From: DASYHQ01 sp038223165
Lineage (GTDB): Bacteria > Planctomycetota > Phycisphaerae > Tepidisphaerales > Tepidisphaeraceae
Assembly (NCBI GenBank): GCA_038223165.1
Contig: JBBRHE010000046.1
Span: forward strand, 1-19,680
Direction: 5' to 3'
DNA: 19,680 nucleotides
Shown: in pieces, positions 1 to 8,452 of the stretch
How the letters are laid out: every line of letters begins with the position of its first letter
How positions within the stretch are numbered: position 1 is the first letter of the stretch
Translations under genes and position numbers: made by a program
The notes under the pieces: model-generated
What the model was told of the DNA's origin: nothing
The model's database searches: none
Seen by the model: the letters and a program-made list of their open reading frames with translations, nothing else

Positions 1-17
1 GCTCCCTCACGCCCGGC

Positions 18-2351
18 TCACTTCACCGGGGTCGCGGCTTGTGCTGCGCGGGCAGGGGTCATCCGCATGAGCACCTCTTCCCCCGTCGCGGGCAGGTGCA
101 GGGTTGTGAACGCATCCTTAGAGATGTACCGCATTGCGTCCTTCACCGCGGTCCACACCGCGATGCCCAACAGTAGTGGCGGTTCACCGACGGCCTTGCT
201 GCGCTTGATGCTGACGACGTTGTCGGGGTTGGGGTACATGTCGACATTGAAGACGTCGGGCAGGTCGCTGATGTTGGGGATCTTGTACGTCGTGGGTGAA
301 TGGCTCAGCAGTGTGCCCTTGACGTTGTACTTGAGCTCTTCAGTGGTCACCCAGCCCATGCCCTGGATGAACCCACCGACGACCTGCCCACGGTCGAGCC
401 CCGGGTTGATCGGCATGCCAATGTCCATCAGCAGGTCGACGCGTGTGACCTTCGTCTCGCCGGTCAACCGGTCGATGAGGACCTCTGCGGCGCAGGTGCC
501 GTTGGTGTAGTAGAGGAAGGGGGTGCCTTTGCCGGTTTCACGGTTGTAGTCGACACCGGGCGTGGCGTAGAAGCCGCGCTCACCGAGGTTCACGCGGGCC
601 AGGTAGGCCTGCTGGACGATCTCCCTGAACGCGAACGACACGTCGGCCCTGCGGTCGTCCCAGATGCGACCGTCTCGGAAGACGACGTTGTCCGGGGACG
701 CGAAGAGCCCCGAGTCGCCGTCACTCAGCAGCTTGGCAGCGAAGACGCCAAGCCGCGAGCGAAGCTTCGAGCAGGCATCGACGGCAGCGGCACCGTTCAG
801 GTCCGTTCCACTACTGGCTGCGGTGGGGGAGGTGTTGTTGTTCTTGCTCGTGTCGGTCGCGCCGATGCGCACGGTGTCGTACGACACACCCAGTTCGTCG
901 GCGACGATCTGCCGCACGCGCGTGTTGACACCCTGGCCCATCTCGGTGCCACCGGTCGTCACGAGCACAGTGCCGTCGGTGTAGATGTTGACCAGCGCGT
1001 TGCCCTGATTGAGGTGCTGCTTGGTAAACGAGATGCCGAACTTCACCGCGGTCATCGACAGCCCGCGCACGTGCGTGCGGCTGACCGCGTTGAACCCATC
1101 GATCTCGGCCCGACGAGCGCGGTAGTCGCTCGTCCGTTCAAGCGTTTCGAACAAGCCGTGAAGGGTGTTGTTCTTCACAAGCTGTCCATAGGGCGTGACG
1201 TTTCGGTCGTTGACGCCGTAGACGTTGACTCTGCGGACGTCGAGCGCATCAAGGCCGAGCTCACCGGCGATCGCCTCCATGATGTTCTCGATGTTCGCCA
1301 CACCCTGTGGACCACCAAACCCACGGAACGCCGTGTTACTCGGCAGGTTGGTCTTGCAGACCTGCCCGGTGATGCGGGCGCTGGGCAGGTAGTAAGCGTT
1401 GTCGGTATGGAGCATCGTCCGCTCCATGACCGCGAGAGACAGATCGGTGCTCGACCCACCGTCCGAGAAGTAGTCGATCACCAGAGAAAGGATGCGACCT
1501 TGCTCGTCGAACCCGACATCCCAATAGCTGAGATAGGGGTGACGCTTACCGGTGACAGCCATGTCGTCGTCACGACCGTAGACGACACGGGCGGCGCGTT
1601 TGGTGTGATGTGCGACGATCGCCGCGTACATCGCGGGTTGAGCTGCCTGTGTCTCCTTGCCACCGAAGCCACCGCCCATGCGCTTGGTGACGACGGTGAC
1701 CGCGTTGAACGACACGCCGAGCACCTCAGCGACCAGCGCCTGCACCTCGGTCGGGTGCTGCGTCGACGACTGGACCGTGAACGTGCCCCCTTCACCCGGA
1801 TGCACGATGGCCGCCTGCGATTCGAGGTAGAAGTGCTCCTGCCCACCGACCCCCATCGACCCCGACAGCTTTCGCGGGCTAGCGGTCATGGCAGCGTCGA
1901 CATCGCCACGGTTGATGGAGCGCTTGGGGCCGATGAAGCTCTTGGCTTCGATCGCGGCTTCGATCGACAGGATCGTTGGCAGCTCGTCCATGACGATGTT
2001 GATCCGCTGGCGCGCGATCGTGATTGCCCGGCGACTCGTTGCGGCGATGAGGACGATCGGGTGACCGATGTAGACGCACTCGTCGACCGCCAGCAGCGTT
2101 TCGTCCTGCAGCACCGGGCCGAAACGGTTGCGGCCCGGCACGTCCTTGGCGGTGAAGAGCGCGACGACGCCGGGCACCTTGGCGGCCTCGGTCAGATCCA
2201 TCGAGCGGATCGTGCCGTGCGCCACGGGGCTGCCGAACACGTCGACGAGCAGCTCGCCATGGCTCGGCGCGATGTCGTCGATGAACAACGACTCACCCGT
2301 CACGTGACCGGCGGCGCTGTCGTGAGGAATGTCTCGTCCAACTGCGGGCAT
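18..2351 (-). CDS. xdhB: Xanthine dehydrogenase, molybdopterin-binding subunit
   Basis: Catalytic molybdenum subunit that hydroxylates hypoxanthine to xanthine and xanthine to urate in the cytoplasm, working with the FeS/FAD subunit encoded just upstream. The 777-residue length is typical of bacterial XdhB. Seen in the sequence: GGQEHF with Gln171 (Mo-site loop), GGGFGGKE with Glu233, AFRGFGG with Arg343, and KAVGEPPL with Glu723. By family knowledge Glu233 and Arg343 match the purine-binding Glu and Arg of true xanthine dehydrogenases, and Glu723 matches the catalytic base. This argues against an aldehyde or CO dehydrogenase. It starts at ATG 2 nt after the xdhA stop, so the two are probably translationally coupled. 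It is the last complete gene of the purine operon in the window; only 17 nt follow. No XdhC-type cofactor-insertion gene is visible, but one could lie beyond the left edge. Confidence 0.95.
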   Translation of the reverse strand: MPAVGRDIPHDSAAGHVTGESLFIDDIAPSHGELLVDVFGSPVAHGTIRSMDLTEAAKVPGVVALFTAKDVPGRNRFGPVLQDETLLAVDECVYIGHPIVLIAATSRRAITIARQRINIVMDELPTILSIEAAIEAKSFIGPKRSINRGDVDAAMTASPRKLSGSMGVGGQEHFYLESQAAIVHPGEGGTFTVQSSTQHPTEVQALVAEVLGVSFNAVTVVTKRMGGGFGGKETQAAQPAMYAAIVAHHTKRAARVVYGRDDDMAVTGKRHPYLSYWDVGFDEQGRILSLVIDYFSDGGSSTDLSLAVMERTMLHTDNAYYLPSARITGQVCKTNLPSNTAFRGFGGPQGVANIENIMEAIAGELGLDALDVRRVNVYGVNDRNVTPYGQLVKNNTLHGLFETLERTSDYRARRAEIDGFNAVSRTHVRGLSMTAVKFGISFTKQHLNQGNALVNIYTDGTVLVTTGGTEMGQGVNTRVRQIVADELGVSYDTVRIGATDTSKNNNTSPTAASSGTDLNGAAAVDACSKLRSRLGVFAAKLLSDGDSGLFASPDNVVFRDGRIWDDRRADVSFAFREIVQQAYLARVNLGERGFYATPGVDYNRETGKGTPFLYYTNGTCAAEVLIDRLTGETKVTRVDLLMDIGMPINPGLDRGQVVGGFIQGMGWVTTEELKYNVKGTLLSHSPTTYKIPNISDLPDVFNVDMYPNPDNVVSIKRSKAVGEPPLLLGIAVWTAVKDAMRYISKDAFTTLHLPATGEEVLMRMTPARAAQAATPVK

Positions 2352-2353
2352 TG

Positions 2354-3853
2354 TCAGCGTGCCCCCACTTTGCCGTTGCCGTTCCCGTTGGACGGCGCAG
2401 GTGACGTAAACCGATCGGATAAAGGGGAGGACCGATGATCGGACAAATCGTTGAAAAACTTGACGAAGATGTTGGCCGCCAACCGCGCCCGGTACGCCGC
2501 CGACCCGCGCACGTCACTGATCGGCGCGACGATCGCCGCGGCGCGGTCACCCGCTTCGGTGAACGTCTCTTCATCAATAGCGCGACCGGCGAGCCACGTC
2601 TCGACATCCGTCAACCGCAACACGGTCGGCCCGACGCCACCGTAAGCGATGCGGATCGAATCGACCGTGTTTCCCGAGCGTTTCAGCAAAAACGCCGCGG
2701 TGAAGGTCGAGATGTCCAGATCTTGGCGCTTTGTGATCTTGTAGATCCGCAGCACACTGCCCGCGGGCGTCACGGGGATGATGACGCGCGAGATCAGTTC
2801 GTCCGCCGCCATCAGCGTCCGCTTGTAGCCGGTAAAGAAGTCGTTGATGTCGACCGATCGCCGGCCACGAACGCTGGCCAGTTCGATCTGGGCGCCGAGG
2901 ACGTACATTGCCGGCATCGAGTCGGCGATCGGCGAGCCGTTGGCGATGTTGCCACCGATCGTGCCTGCGTTGCGGATGGGTGGGCTCGCGAACCGATCGA
3001 GCATCACCGCGAACTCGGGCAGGGCGCCGGCAGTGAGCGATTCGATCGCTGTCCAACTGGCACACGCACCGGCGACAATCGTGTCGTTGTCGATCTTCGA
3101 GTCGTGCAGGTCTGCGATGCGCGACAACGCGAGCACTTCCAGCGCATCGCGGCGACCCTTGTTGATCTGCACGCCAAGGTCCGTGCCACCGGCGAACGGA
3201 ATGCAGTTGGGATGGCGGGCCTTGAACTCGACGGCTTGGTCGAGCGTCGTCGGGATGTAGGCGACTCGCCCTTCACTGCCACGCAGTTCGACTGCATTAC
3301 GGCACGTCTGTTCAACATCCGCAACGAGCGTGGCAGACGGGTACAGTTCGCTCAACCGTGTGATCGCAGTACGATCGACCGCGAGGCCCGCCTTGATGAT
3401 CGCTTCATAGCCTGTGCAGCGACACAGGTTGCCCGTCAGCCCGCGTTTAAGCGAGCAGGCATCGACCGGCGCGTCGCTTTCGAAAATCCCCGTCATCGCG
3501 ACCACGAAGCCCGGCGTGCAAAAGCCGCACTGGGCACCGTGGCAGGTCAGCATCGCTTCCTGCACCGGGTTCAATCGGCCGTCCACCTTCAACCCTTCGA
3601 CGGTGACGACATGAGCGCCATCAAGCTGGTAAAGAAACTGAATGCAGGAAGTGACCGTCTCGTACGTGATCGAGCCGACCGCAACCCGGCCAAGCAGCAC
3701 AGTGCACGAACCACAGTCCCCTTCGGCGCAGACGATCTTGGTTCCGGTCAACCGCTGACCGTCACGCAAAAAGTCGGACAGCGAGGCAAACGCGCGATCA
3801 CCACGAATCTCGTGGCGGACACCGTTCACATACAACAGCAGAAAGTCGCGCAT
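2354..3853 (-). CDS. xdhA: Xanthine dehydrogenase, FeS/FAD small subunit
   Basis: Electron-transfer subunit of xanthine dehydrogenase, passing electrons from the Mo centre through two 2Fe-2S clusters to FAD and then NAD+. The N-terminal plant-type ferredoxin domain has Cys42, Cys47, Cys50 and Cys70. The helical second cluster domain has Cys104, Cys109, Cys112, Cys144 and Cys146 (QCGFCTPG and GNLCRCTGY motifs). The FAD domain begins near residue 195 and shows FAGGTDLG and the long IRNAGTIGGNIANGSPIADS flavin-binding segment. A CO-dehydrogenase-flavoprotein C-terminal domain follows from about 390 to 480. The last about 25 residues are a low-complexity Ser/Pro/Asn/Gly tail. The 499-residue length and domain order match bacterial XdhA. 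ATG at 3853 follows the guanine deaminase stop by 66 nt; no strong Shine-Dalgarno is visible. Confidence 0.95.
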   Translation of the reverse strand: MRDFLLLYVNGVRHEIRGDRAFASLSDFLRDGQRLTGTKIVCAEGDCGSCTVLLGRVAVGSITYETVTSCIQFLYQLDGAHVVTVEGLKVDGRLNPVQEAMLTCHGAQCGFCTPGFVVAMTGIFESDAPVDACSLKRGLTGNLCRCTGYEAIIKAGLAVDRTAITRLSELYPSATLVADVEQTCRNAVELRGSEGRVAYIPTTLDQAVEFKARHPNCIPFAGGTDLGVQINKGRRDALEVLALSRIADLHDSKIDNDTIVAGACASWTAIESLTAGALPEFAVMLDRFASPPIRNAGTIGGNIANGSPIADSMPAMYVLGAQIELASVRGRRSVDINDFFTGYKRTLMAADELISRVIIPVTPAGSVLRIYKITKRQDLDISTFTAAFLLKRSGNTVDSIRIAYGGVGPTVLRLTDVETWLAGRAIDEETFTEAGDRAAAIVAPISDVRGSAAYRARLAANIFVKFFNDLSDHRSSPLSDRFTSPAPSNGNGNGKVGAR

Positions 3854-3919
3854 AAGGCTTTCAGAACCGGTCGGTTGGAGAACCGAGCCAGTATACGGCC
3901 CTGGCGTTCAACGGACCAA

Positions 3920-5302
3920 TCAAATCTCGTCGTTGCGGTCGAATACGACCTGACCCGACAGCGTGACCCGCTGCACGCGACCTTCAAGCCGCGACACCAC
4001 CGCTGCGTTGTCGTCCTCGATCGCTTCCAAGGCAGGTTCGAGTTGCAGGCCGGCCAGCGCAAGCTTGTCGTAAGCCTGCCGCAGCGACGCGTCCGCCGGC
4101 GCGTAACCGAGCAGAGTTGCGGCAATCACGGAGTCTGCGGATGCGTTCGGCAGAACGGTTCCGAACGTGTCGACCTCGATGAACGAAAACGGATCGCCCA
4201 CGGCAAGCGACGCGCTGCGCGGTGGTCGCTGCATAACGACGTCGGCTCCGAGCGTCACGCGAAACAGCGCCTCGCTGGGCGTGGCGACTGTCGAGCGCCC
4301 TTCGTGCACGCGCAGGAAGGTCGCTATCTCCGCCAGCAGCGAGGTCGTGGGGGATGCGCCGACATCCGTGCAGATGGCGTAGGGGATGTTCCGCTCGACG
4401 ATCTTGTCCAGCGGCGCGACCCCCGAGCCGAGCAGCGCGTTGGACGTCGGGCAATGCGCGATGAACGCGCCGGCAGACTTCACCTGATCGAACTCGGCGT
4501 CGCCCATGCGGACACAGTGTGCGAGGATCGCCGCCTGGTCGAGCAGACCGTCGGCGGTGTAGACGTTGGTGTATGTGCCGGCGTGCGGGTAGAGCATACG
4601 CTCGACGAATGCCTTCTCGCCGAGCTGTTCGTTCAGATGGGTCTGCGTCCTCAAGCCGAACCGGCGCGCCAGGTCAACTGCCTTGCGACGCAGCGACGTG
4701 CTGACGGCGACGGCAAAGCGGTCGGTGACGATCAGCCGTTTGCCGAAATCGCCCGCGAGCGATTCCACGTCGTGCTCGAGCGTGAATTCGTCGGTGCGCA
4801 GGTATTCCGGGCAATTCTGGTTCATCAGCACAAGCCCGACGGACCACGATGGAGGCAGGATCTCGAGCGCTACGCGCGTAGCGATCGGGCTGACCGTCAT
4901 GTACGCAGCCCCCCCGACCACGCCTTGCGCCAGCGTGTCCTGCAGGAACCTCCACACCACCCGCTCGGCGACGGCGGCGTCGTCGCAGTGCGCTTCGGCG
5001 GGGAAGACGTTGCGCTCCAGCCCCGCGAGCAACCGCCCGTTGGGTGTGTCGTCTCCCACCCCTTCGGTGAACCGCCCACGAATGGGGTGCTGGGGAATGT
5101 GGATGTGACAATCCGTCAACGGTGGGAGGATAAGACCGTCCACCTGCCGCGGGTTGAGCGTCGAGCGCGCCTCGGCATCATACGGGCCGACGTATTCGAT
5201 TCGGGTGCCGGTGGTGTCGGAGACGATCACACCGTCTGCGATGAACTCGACCGAGCGATCGGCCCGAGGATTGAGCATGGGTCCGCGTACAGCTGTCTGC
5301 AT
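3920..5302 (-). CDS. guaD: Guanine deaminase (amidohydrolase superfamily)
   Basis: Zn-dependent deamination of guanine to xanthine, feeding the adjacent xanthine dehydrogenase. Amidohydrolase landmarks, in order: DCHIHIPQHP (metal His66 and His68), THLNEQ (His222), LAHCVRM (His262), AHCPTSNALLGSG (283-294) and CTDVGAS (Asp313). The HCPTSN..LGSG and TDVG motifs are characteristic of guanine deaminases rather than of chlorohydrolases or cytosine deaminases. The usual HLSE motif reads HLNE here, a conservative change. ATG at 5302 is adopted; ATG at 5278 (MLNPRAD) is an alternative and neither has a convincing Shine-Dalgarno. The upstream gap to allB (5303-5374) is almost filled by a REP-like double hairpin. 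Other metal-dependent deaminases are possible, but the neighbours favour guanine. Confidence 0.9.
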   Translation of the reverse strand: MQTAVRGPMLNPRADRSVEFIADGVIVSDTTGTRIEYVGPYDAEARSTLNPRQVDGLILPPLTDCHIHIPQHPIRGRFTEGVGDDTPNGRLLAGLERNVFPAEAHCDDAAVAERVVWRFLQDTLAQGVVGGAAYMTVSPIATRVALEILPPSWSVGLVLMNQNCPEYLRTDEFTLEHDVESLAGDFGKRLIVTDRFAVAVSTSLRRKAVDLARRFGLRTQTHLNEQLGEKAFVERMLYPHAGTYTNVYTADGLLDQAAILAHCVRMGDAEFDQVKSAGAFIAHCPTSNALLGSGVAPLDKIVERNIPYAICTDVGASPTTSLLAEIATFLRVHEGRSTVATPSEALFRVTLGADVVMQRPPRSASLAVGDPFSFIEVDTFGTVLPNASADSVIAATLLGYAPADASLRQAYDKLALAGLQLEPALEAIEDDNAAVVSRLEGRVQRVTLSGQVVFDRNDEI

Positions 5303-5311
5303 GAGTCTTTC

Positions 5312-5373
5312 GTGACACGGACCTCCGGTCCGTGCGGTTCTGATCTACTTCACGGGCCGGAGGCCCGTGTCAC
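5312..5373. repeat. REP-like double hairpin between allB and guanine deaminase
   Basis: Two palindromes in inverted orientation 16 nt apart. CACGGACCTCCGGTCCGTG (5316-5334) and CACGGGCCGGAGGCCCGTG (5351-5369) each form an 8-bp stem with a 3-nt loop, flanked on the outside by GTGA and TCAC. The arms are reverse complements of each other except at two positions, and those two positions pair with one another inside each hairpin (A-T versus G-C). The element ends 1 nt before the allB stop codon (5375-5377). It could act as an mRNA-stabilising, processing or attenuation structure inside the operon. It is probably one member of an interspersed family, but copy number cannot be seen here. Confidence 0.85.
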
Positions 5374-5374
5374 G

Positions 5375-6709
5375 TCAACGCGAGAGCTTGATCAATCGCC
5401 CGATCGGTTGTCCGACAATCTTGCCGTCCTGAAACATCGTCTGTCCTCGCAGGATCGTGCGCTTGATGCGCCCGCGAAACGTACGGCCGACATAGGGGCT
5501 GAGCCTGTGACGGTCGAGCAGTTCGTCGCGGGTCAGTTTATAGCACGCTGCGATATCGACGAGAGCCAGGTCCGCGTCATGACCAGCCGCGATGTCGCCC
5601 TTATTGGCAACTTTGAATCGGTTGGCGGCGCTGGTGCTCAGACGTGCGATCTGCTGCAGCGTCAATCGGGGATCGTGGCTCAGCAGGACAGGAAGCGTGG
5701 ACTGCACGCCCGCGATGCCACCCCAGGCTTGCCAGAAGGCGCCGGTCTTCATCGATGCGGGTGCTGGCGAATGGTCGGACGTGACGAACGCGATCTTCTC
5801 GTCGGTCAAGTCCTGCCACAGTTCGTTCACCTCGGCACTCGACCGCAGGGGTGGGGCGCATTTGGCTGCGGGCCCGACTCGCTCGAGATCGTCAACGGTG
5901 AACGTGAGGTAGTGGGCGCACGTTTCACACGTCACATCGGCTTCCTTGCGGGCAGCGGACCGGTGAACGAGTTCGACCCCGCGCGAGTTGCTGACGTGCA
6001 CAATGTGCAACCGACAACCCGTTTCCTCGGCGAGGATGATCGCACGCATGATCGCCTCGACCTCTGCGACGATCGGTCTGGCCGAGGCAAAGTCACGGGC
6101 GCTCGTCTTTCCCGCGGCGACCGCCTCGGCCGCGAGGCGCGAGGTGATCTCCTCGCTCTCGGCATGCACCGCGACGATCAGGCCGCGCTCCTTGGCGATT
6201 CTCATCCCGCGATAGAGCGTCAGGTCGTCGGCGCGACCGAACTCGTCGATCCCACTGTTCGACATGAACGCCTTGAAGCCCACGACCCCACGGTCGGCCA
6301 GTTCGTCGAGTTTGTCGAGGTTGGTCGGCGTCAACCCGCCCCAGAGCGCGAAGTCCGCGTACGACTTACCGGTGCCCGCGGCGACCTTCGCATCGAACGT
6401 TTCGCCGTCCAAGACCGGTGGCGACGAGTTGAGGGGCATGTCGAAGAACGTCGTGCCACCACCGGCCGACAGCGCGCTGCTGCCCGTTGCAAATCCTTCC
6501 CAGTCGGTTCGACCGGGCTCGTTGAAGTGGACGTGCGGGTCGATAACACCGGGAAAAACGTGCAGGCCGGTCGCGTCGATTTCCTGTTTAGCCGTTGCCG
6601 AACCGGTTCCGATCTCGACGATCGTTCCACCGTCGATCGCGATGTCACCAGCGCGGACACCGTTGGGTGTCACGATCTGGCCGTTGCGGATAAGGAGATC
6701 GATCGCCAT
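5375..6709 (-). CDS. allB: Allantoinase (cyclic amidohydrolase)
   Basis: Hydrolyses (S)-allantoin to allantoate using a binuclear metal centre. Seen: DPHVHFNEPGRTDWEG (metal His59 and His61), GFKAFMSNSG with Lys146 (family bridging carboxylated lysine), HAES (His182), HIVHVSNSRG (His238), TCETCAHYL (260-268) and VTSDHSP with Asp312. FNEPGRTDWEGF and FKAFMSNSG are allantoinase-type versions of motifs shared with dihydroorotase and hydantoinase. The 444-residue length is normal. It starts 6 nt after the 5-hydroxyisourate hydrolase stop, with a GGGAAG purine stretch upstream of the ATG. Dihydroorotase or hydantoinase is a less likely alternative, because every neighbour on this strand belongs to purine breakdown. 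Confidence 0.93.
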   Translation of the reverse strand: MAIDLLIRNGQIVTPNGVRAGDIAIDGGTIVEIGTGSATAKQEIDATGLHVFPGVIDPHVHFNEPGRTDWEGFATGSSALSAGGGTTFFDMPLNSSPPVLDGETFDAKVAAGTGKSYADFALWGGLTPTNLDKLDELADRGVVGFKAFMSNSGIDEFGRADDLTLYRGMRIAKERGLIVAVHAESEEITSRLAAEAVAAGKTSARDFASARPIVAEVEAIMRAIILAEETGCRLHIVHVSNSRGVELVHRSAARKEADVTCETCAHYLTFTVDDLERVGPAAKCAPPLRSSAEVNELWQDLTDEKIAFVTSDHSPAPASMKTGAFWQAWGGIAGVQSTLPVLLSHDPRLTLQQIARLSTSAANRFKVANKGDIAAGHDADLALVDIAACYKLTRDELLDRHRLSPYVGRTFRGRIKRTILRGQTMFQDGKIVGQPIGRLIKLSR

Positions 6710-6715
6710 GTCGTT

Positions 6716-7069
6716 TTAGCTTCCCCGGTACGTCGAATAAGCCCACGGCGACACCAGCAGTGGCACGTGGTAGTTCTTCGTCGCGTCGTCGACGACGAAG
6801 ACCAACGGCACCCTGTCGAGAAATCGGCGCGCGTCCGGGTGGCCGATGTCCGCGAAGTAATCGCCAACGTGGAAGATCAGCTTGTAGCAACCCGCGCCGA
6901 AGCGTTCGCCTTCGAGCAGCGGGCCGTCGGCGCGGCCGTCGGCGTTGGTGGTGCCGGATTTCATGGGCACTTCACCGCGCTCTTCAACCCAGAAGAGTTG
7001 GTAGCGCATGTGCGCCGCGGGTCGACCGTTTGCGGTGTCGAGGACATGGGTCGAAAGTTTACCAACCAT
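6716..7069 (-). CDS. 5-hydroxyisourate hydrolase (transthyretin-like)
   Basis: Hydrolyses 5-hydroxyisourate, the product of uricase, to OHCU. At 117 residues this is the usual length for the bacterial family. All signatures are visible: the N-terminal LSTHVLDTANGRPA with His8, TNADGR with Arg46, His101 in YHVPLLVSPWAYSTYRGS, and the diagnostic C-terminal YRGS tetrapeptide (114-117). By family knowledge the His, Arg, His and the C-terminal tetrapeptide form the active site at the tetramer interface. It lacks a signal peptide, so it is cytoplasmic. It is tightly packed, 9 nt after the uricase fusion gene and 6 nt before allB, as expected for the short step between urate oxidation and allantoin opening. 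Confidence 0.96.
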   Translation of the reverse strand: MVGKLSTHVLDTANGRPAAHMRYQLFWVEERGEVPMKSGTTNADGRADGPLLEGERFGAGCYKLIFHVGDYFADIGHPDARRFLDRVPLVFVVDDATKNYHVPLLVSPWAYSTYRGS

Positions 7070-7078
7070 GCTGCTGTC

Positions 7079-8452
7079 TCACTTGCGCGTGACGACACCG
7101 ACGATCCGCCCATGCGGTTCGTCTGTCGCGACGTAAATGTCGTTCTCGAACTTCAGTCCGAACGGTTCCAGGTTGAAAGGGATGCGATGCAGATTCGGCA
7201 GCTCAAAGCGGATCTCACTGATCGCGCTGCTGGCTGCCAACGCCGCGTTGCCCATGTCCAGGATCGTCTGCTGCACACCAAGGCTGTGTTGCGTCGCGAA
7301 CGTCGACAGGATGGCGTTCGTAATCGCATCGCTGGCGGCGTTGAAGTCGGCATTCGCGCTGATGAAGTGCCAGTCCGCGTCGACCTGCGACGCCATGATG
7401 CGATCGGTCGTGTCCTTCAGCGTGCGATAGCGATCGGTGTGAAAGTCGCGCCACTCGGACGCTGTAGTCTTCAACACCAGCAGCCCGCGGACGCCGCCCT
7501 TAATGCTCGGCTGTTCGTGCGTACGATCGAGCACGGCCTGAGCGTATCGCTTCTGCGGGCCACCACTCGTGAACGCGTGATCGTGCGGTTTGCCGTCGAC
7601 ATCAATCCGCTTCCAAATCGCCTGCAGCAGTGTCACCTTCGCAGCCGAGACGTGCGGGTAGGTCTTAATGAAATGCCGAGCAAGGATCGCCGCGAATTCC
7701 TCGGTGGAAGAGAACGGCTTCTCCTTCGCCAGTACGTAAACGGTGTTCTTGATGGTGTCGGTCGCGATGATTCTGGTGTTGTCACCCTCGGTGTAAGCGG
7801 CGGTGAAGTCGCCTTCGAGCAAGACCTCTGCTTCGATCTCGAACAGTTCGTGAAGTGGCCCGTTGCGGACGACCTTGGTCAGTCGGACGGCCGACTTTCC
7901 ATACGAGTTGTAGCTGAGCGTTGCCATAGGTGTTTCGGGTTGGTCAGTCACTTTATCGATCAGCCGCAAGCTCGCAATCTTCGCAATCTCCACCAGCGAT
8001 GTTTGGATTTCCTGATCGCGACTGTTGTGCAAGCGGGTTGGAAACGCCGACAGAATCGCATCCTTCTTGTTCTGCCGTGCACAGATGACGAATGGGAACG
8101 CGAACTTTTCGCGATAGGAAGCATTGTAGCGGTCGAATGCGGTGATCTCGTCATCGGTCAGGCCCGTCAGTCCCGCAGCGGCTTGCTCGGTCGTGCTCTC
8201 GTTCGTCAGGCGACCTTCCTTGGCAAGTCGGCCGACGAGATCGGGGTGCGATGCGATCAGCTTCACCTGTTCGTCGGTCGTCGCGGCGTACATGGTGGCG
8301 ACGAGCGCTGCGTGCAGGGCATCGACCGTCGCGAAAGGACGCTGGGTGTACGTGCGCTCGGCGATCCATGGCGAGTGCTCGAACAGGGGACCACAGACCG
8401 CGACGAAGTCGTCGCGCGAGGCTGTGTTGAGGTGGGCAAGCGAGGTCGTCAC
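7079..8452 (-). CDS. Bifunctional OHCU decarboxylase-urate oxidase fusion
   Basis: Two enzymes in one 457-residue chain. Residues 1-165 are an OHCU decarboxylase: SHPDL with the presumed catalytic His69, then RYNASYREKFAFPFVICAR and the FPTRLHNSRDQEIQTSLVEIAKIASLRL helices. After a short linker, residues 177-457 are a cofactor-free uricase: YGKSAVRLTKV with Lys186, ATDTIKN with Thr231, KPHDHAF (288-294), DFHTDRYRTL and a C-terminal half with VQQTILDM. Uricase makes 5-hydroxyisourate; after the hydrolase acts, the N-terminal domain makes (S)-allantoin. The same domain order is known in Bacillus PucL. The start is a GTG whose GTGA overlaps the allC stop, so it is likely translationally coupled. 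The requirement for O2 marks the pathway as aerobic. Confidence 0.95.
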   Translation of the reverse strand: MTTSLAHLNTASRDDFVAVCGPLFEHSPWIAERTYTQRPFATVDALHAALVATMYAATTDEQVKLIASHPDLVGRLAKEGRLTNESTTEQAAAGLTGLTDDEITAFDRYNASYREKFAFPFVICARQNKKDAILSAFPTRLHNSRDQEIQTSLVEIAKIASLRLIDKVTDQPETPMATLSYNSYGKSAVRLTKVVRNGPLHELFEIEAEVLLEGDFTAAYTEGDNTRIIATDTIKNTVYVLAKEKPFSSTEEFAAILARHFIKTYPHVSAAKVTLLQAIWKRIDVDGKPHDHAFTSGGPQKRYAQAVLDRTHEQPSIKGGVRGLLVLKTTASEWRDFHTDRYRTLKDTTDRIMASQVDADWHFISANADFNAASDAITNAILSTFATQHSLGVQQTILDMGNAALAASSAISEIRFELPNLHRIPFNLEPFGLKFENDIYVATDEPHGRIVGVVTRK

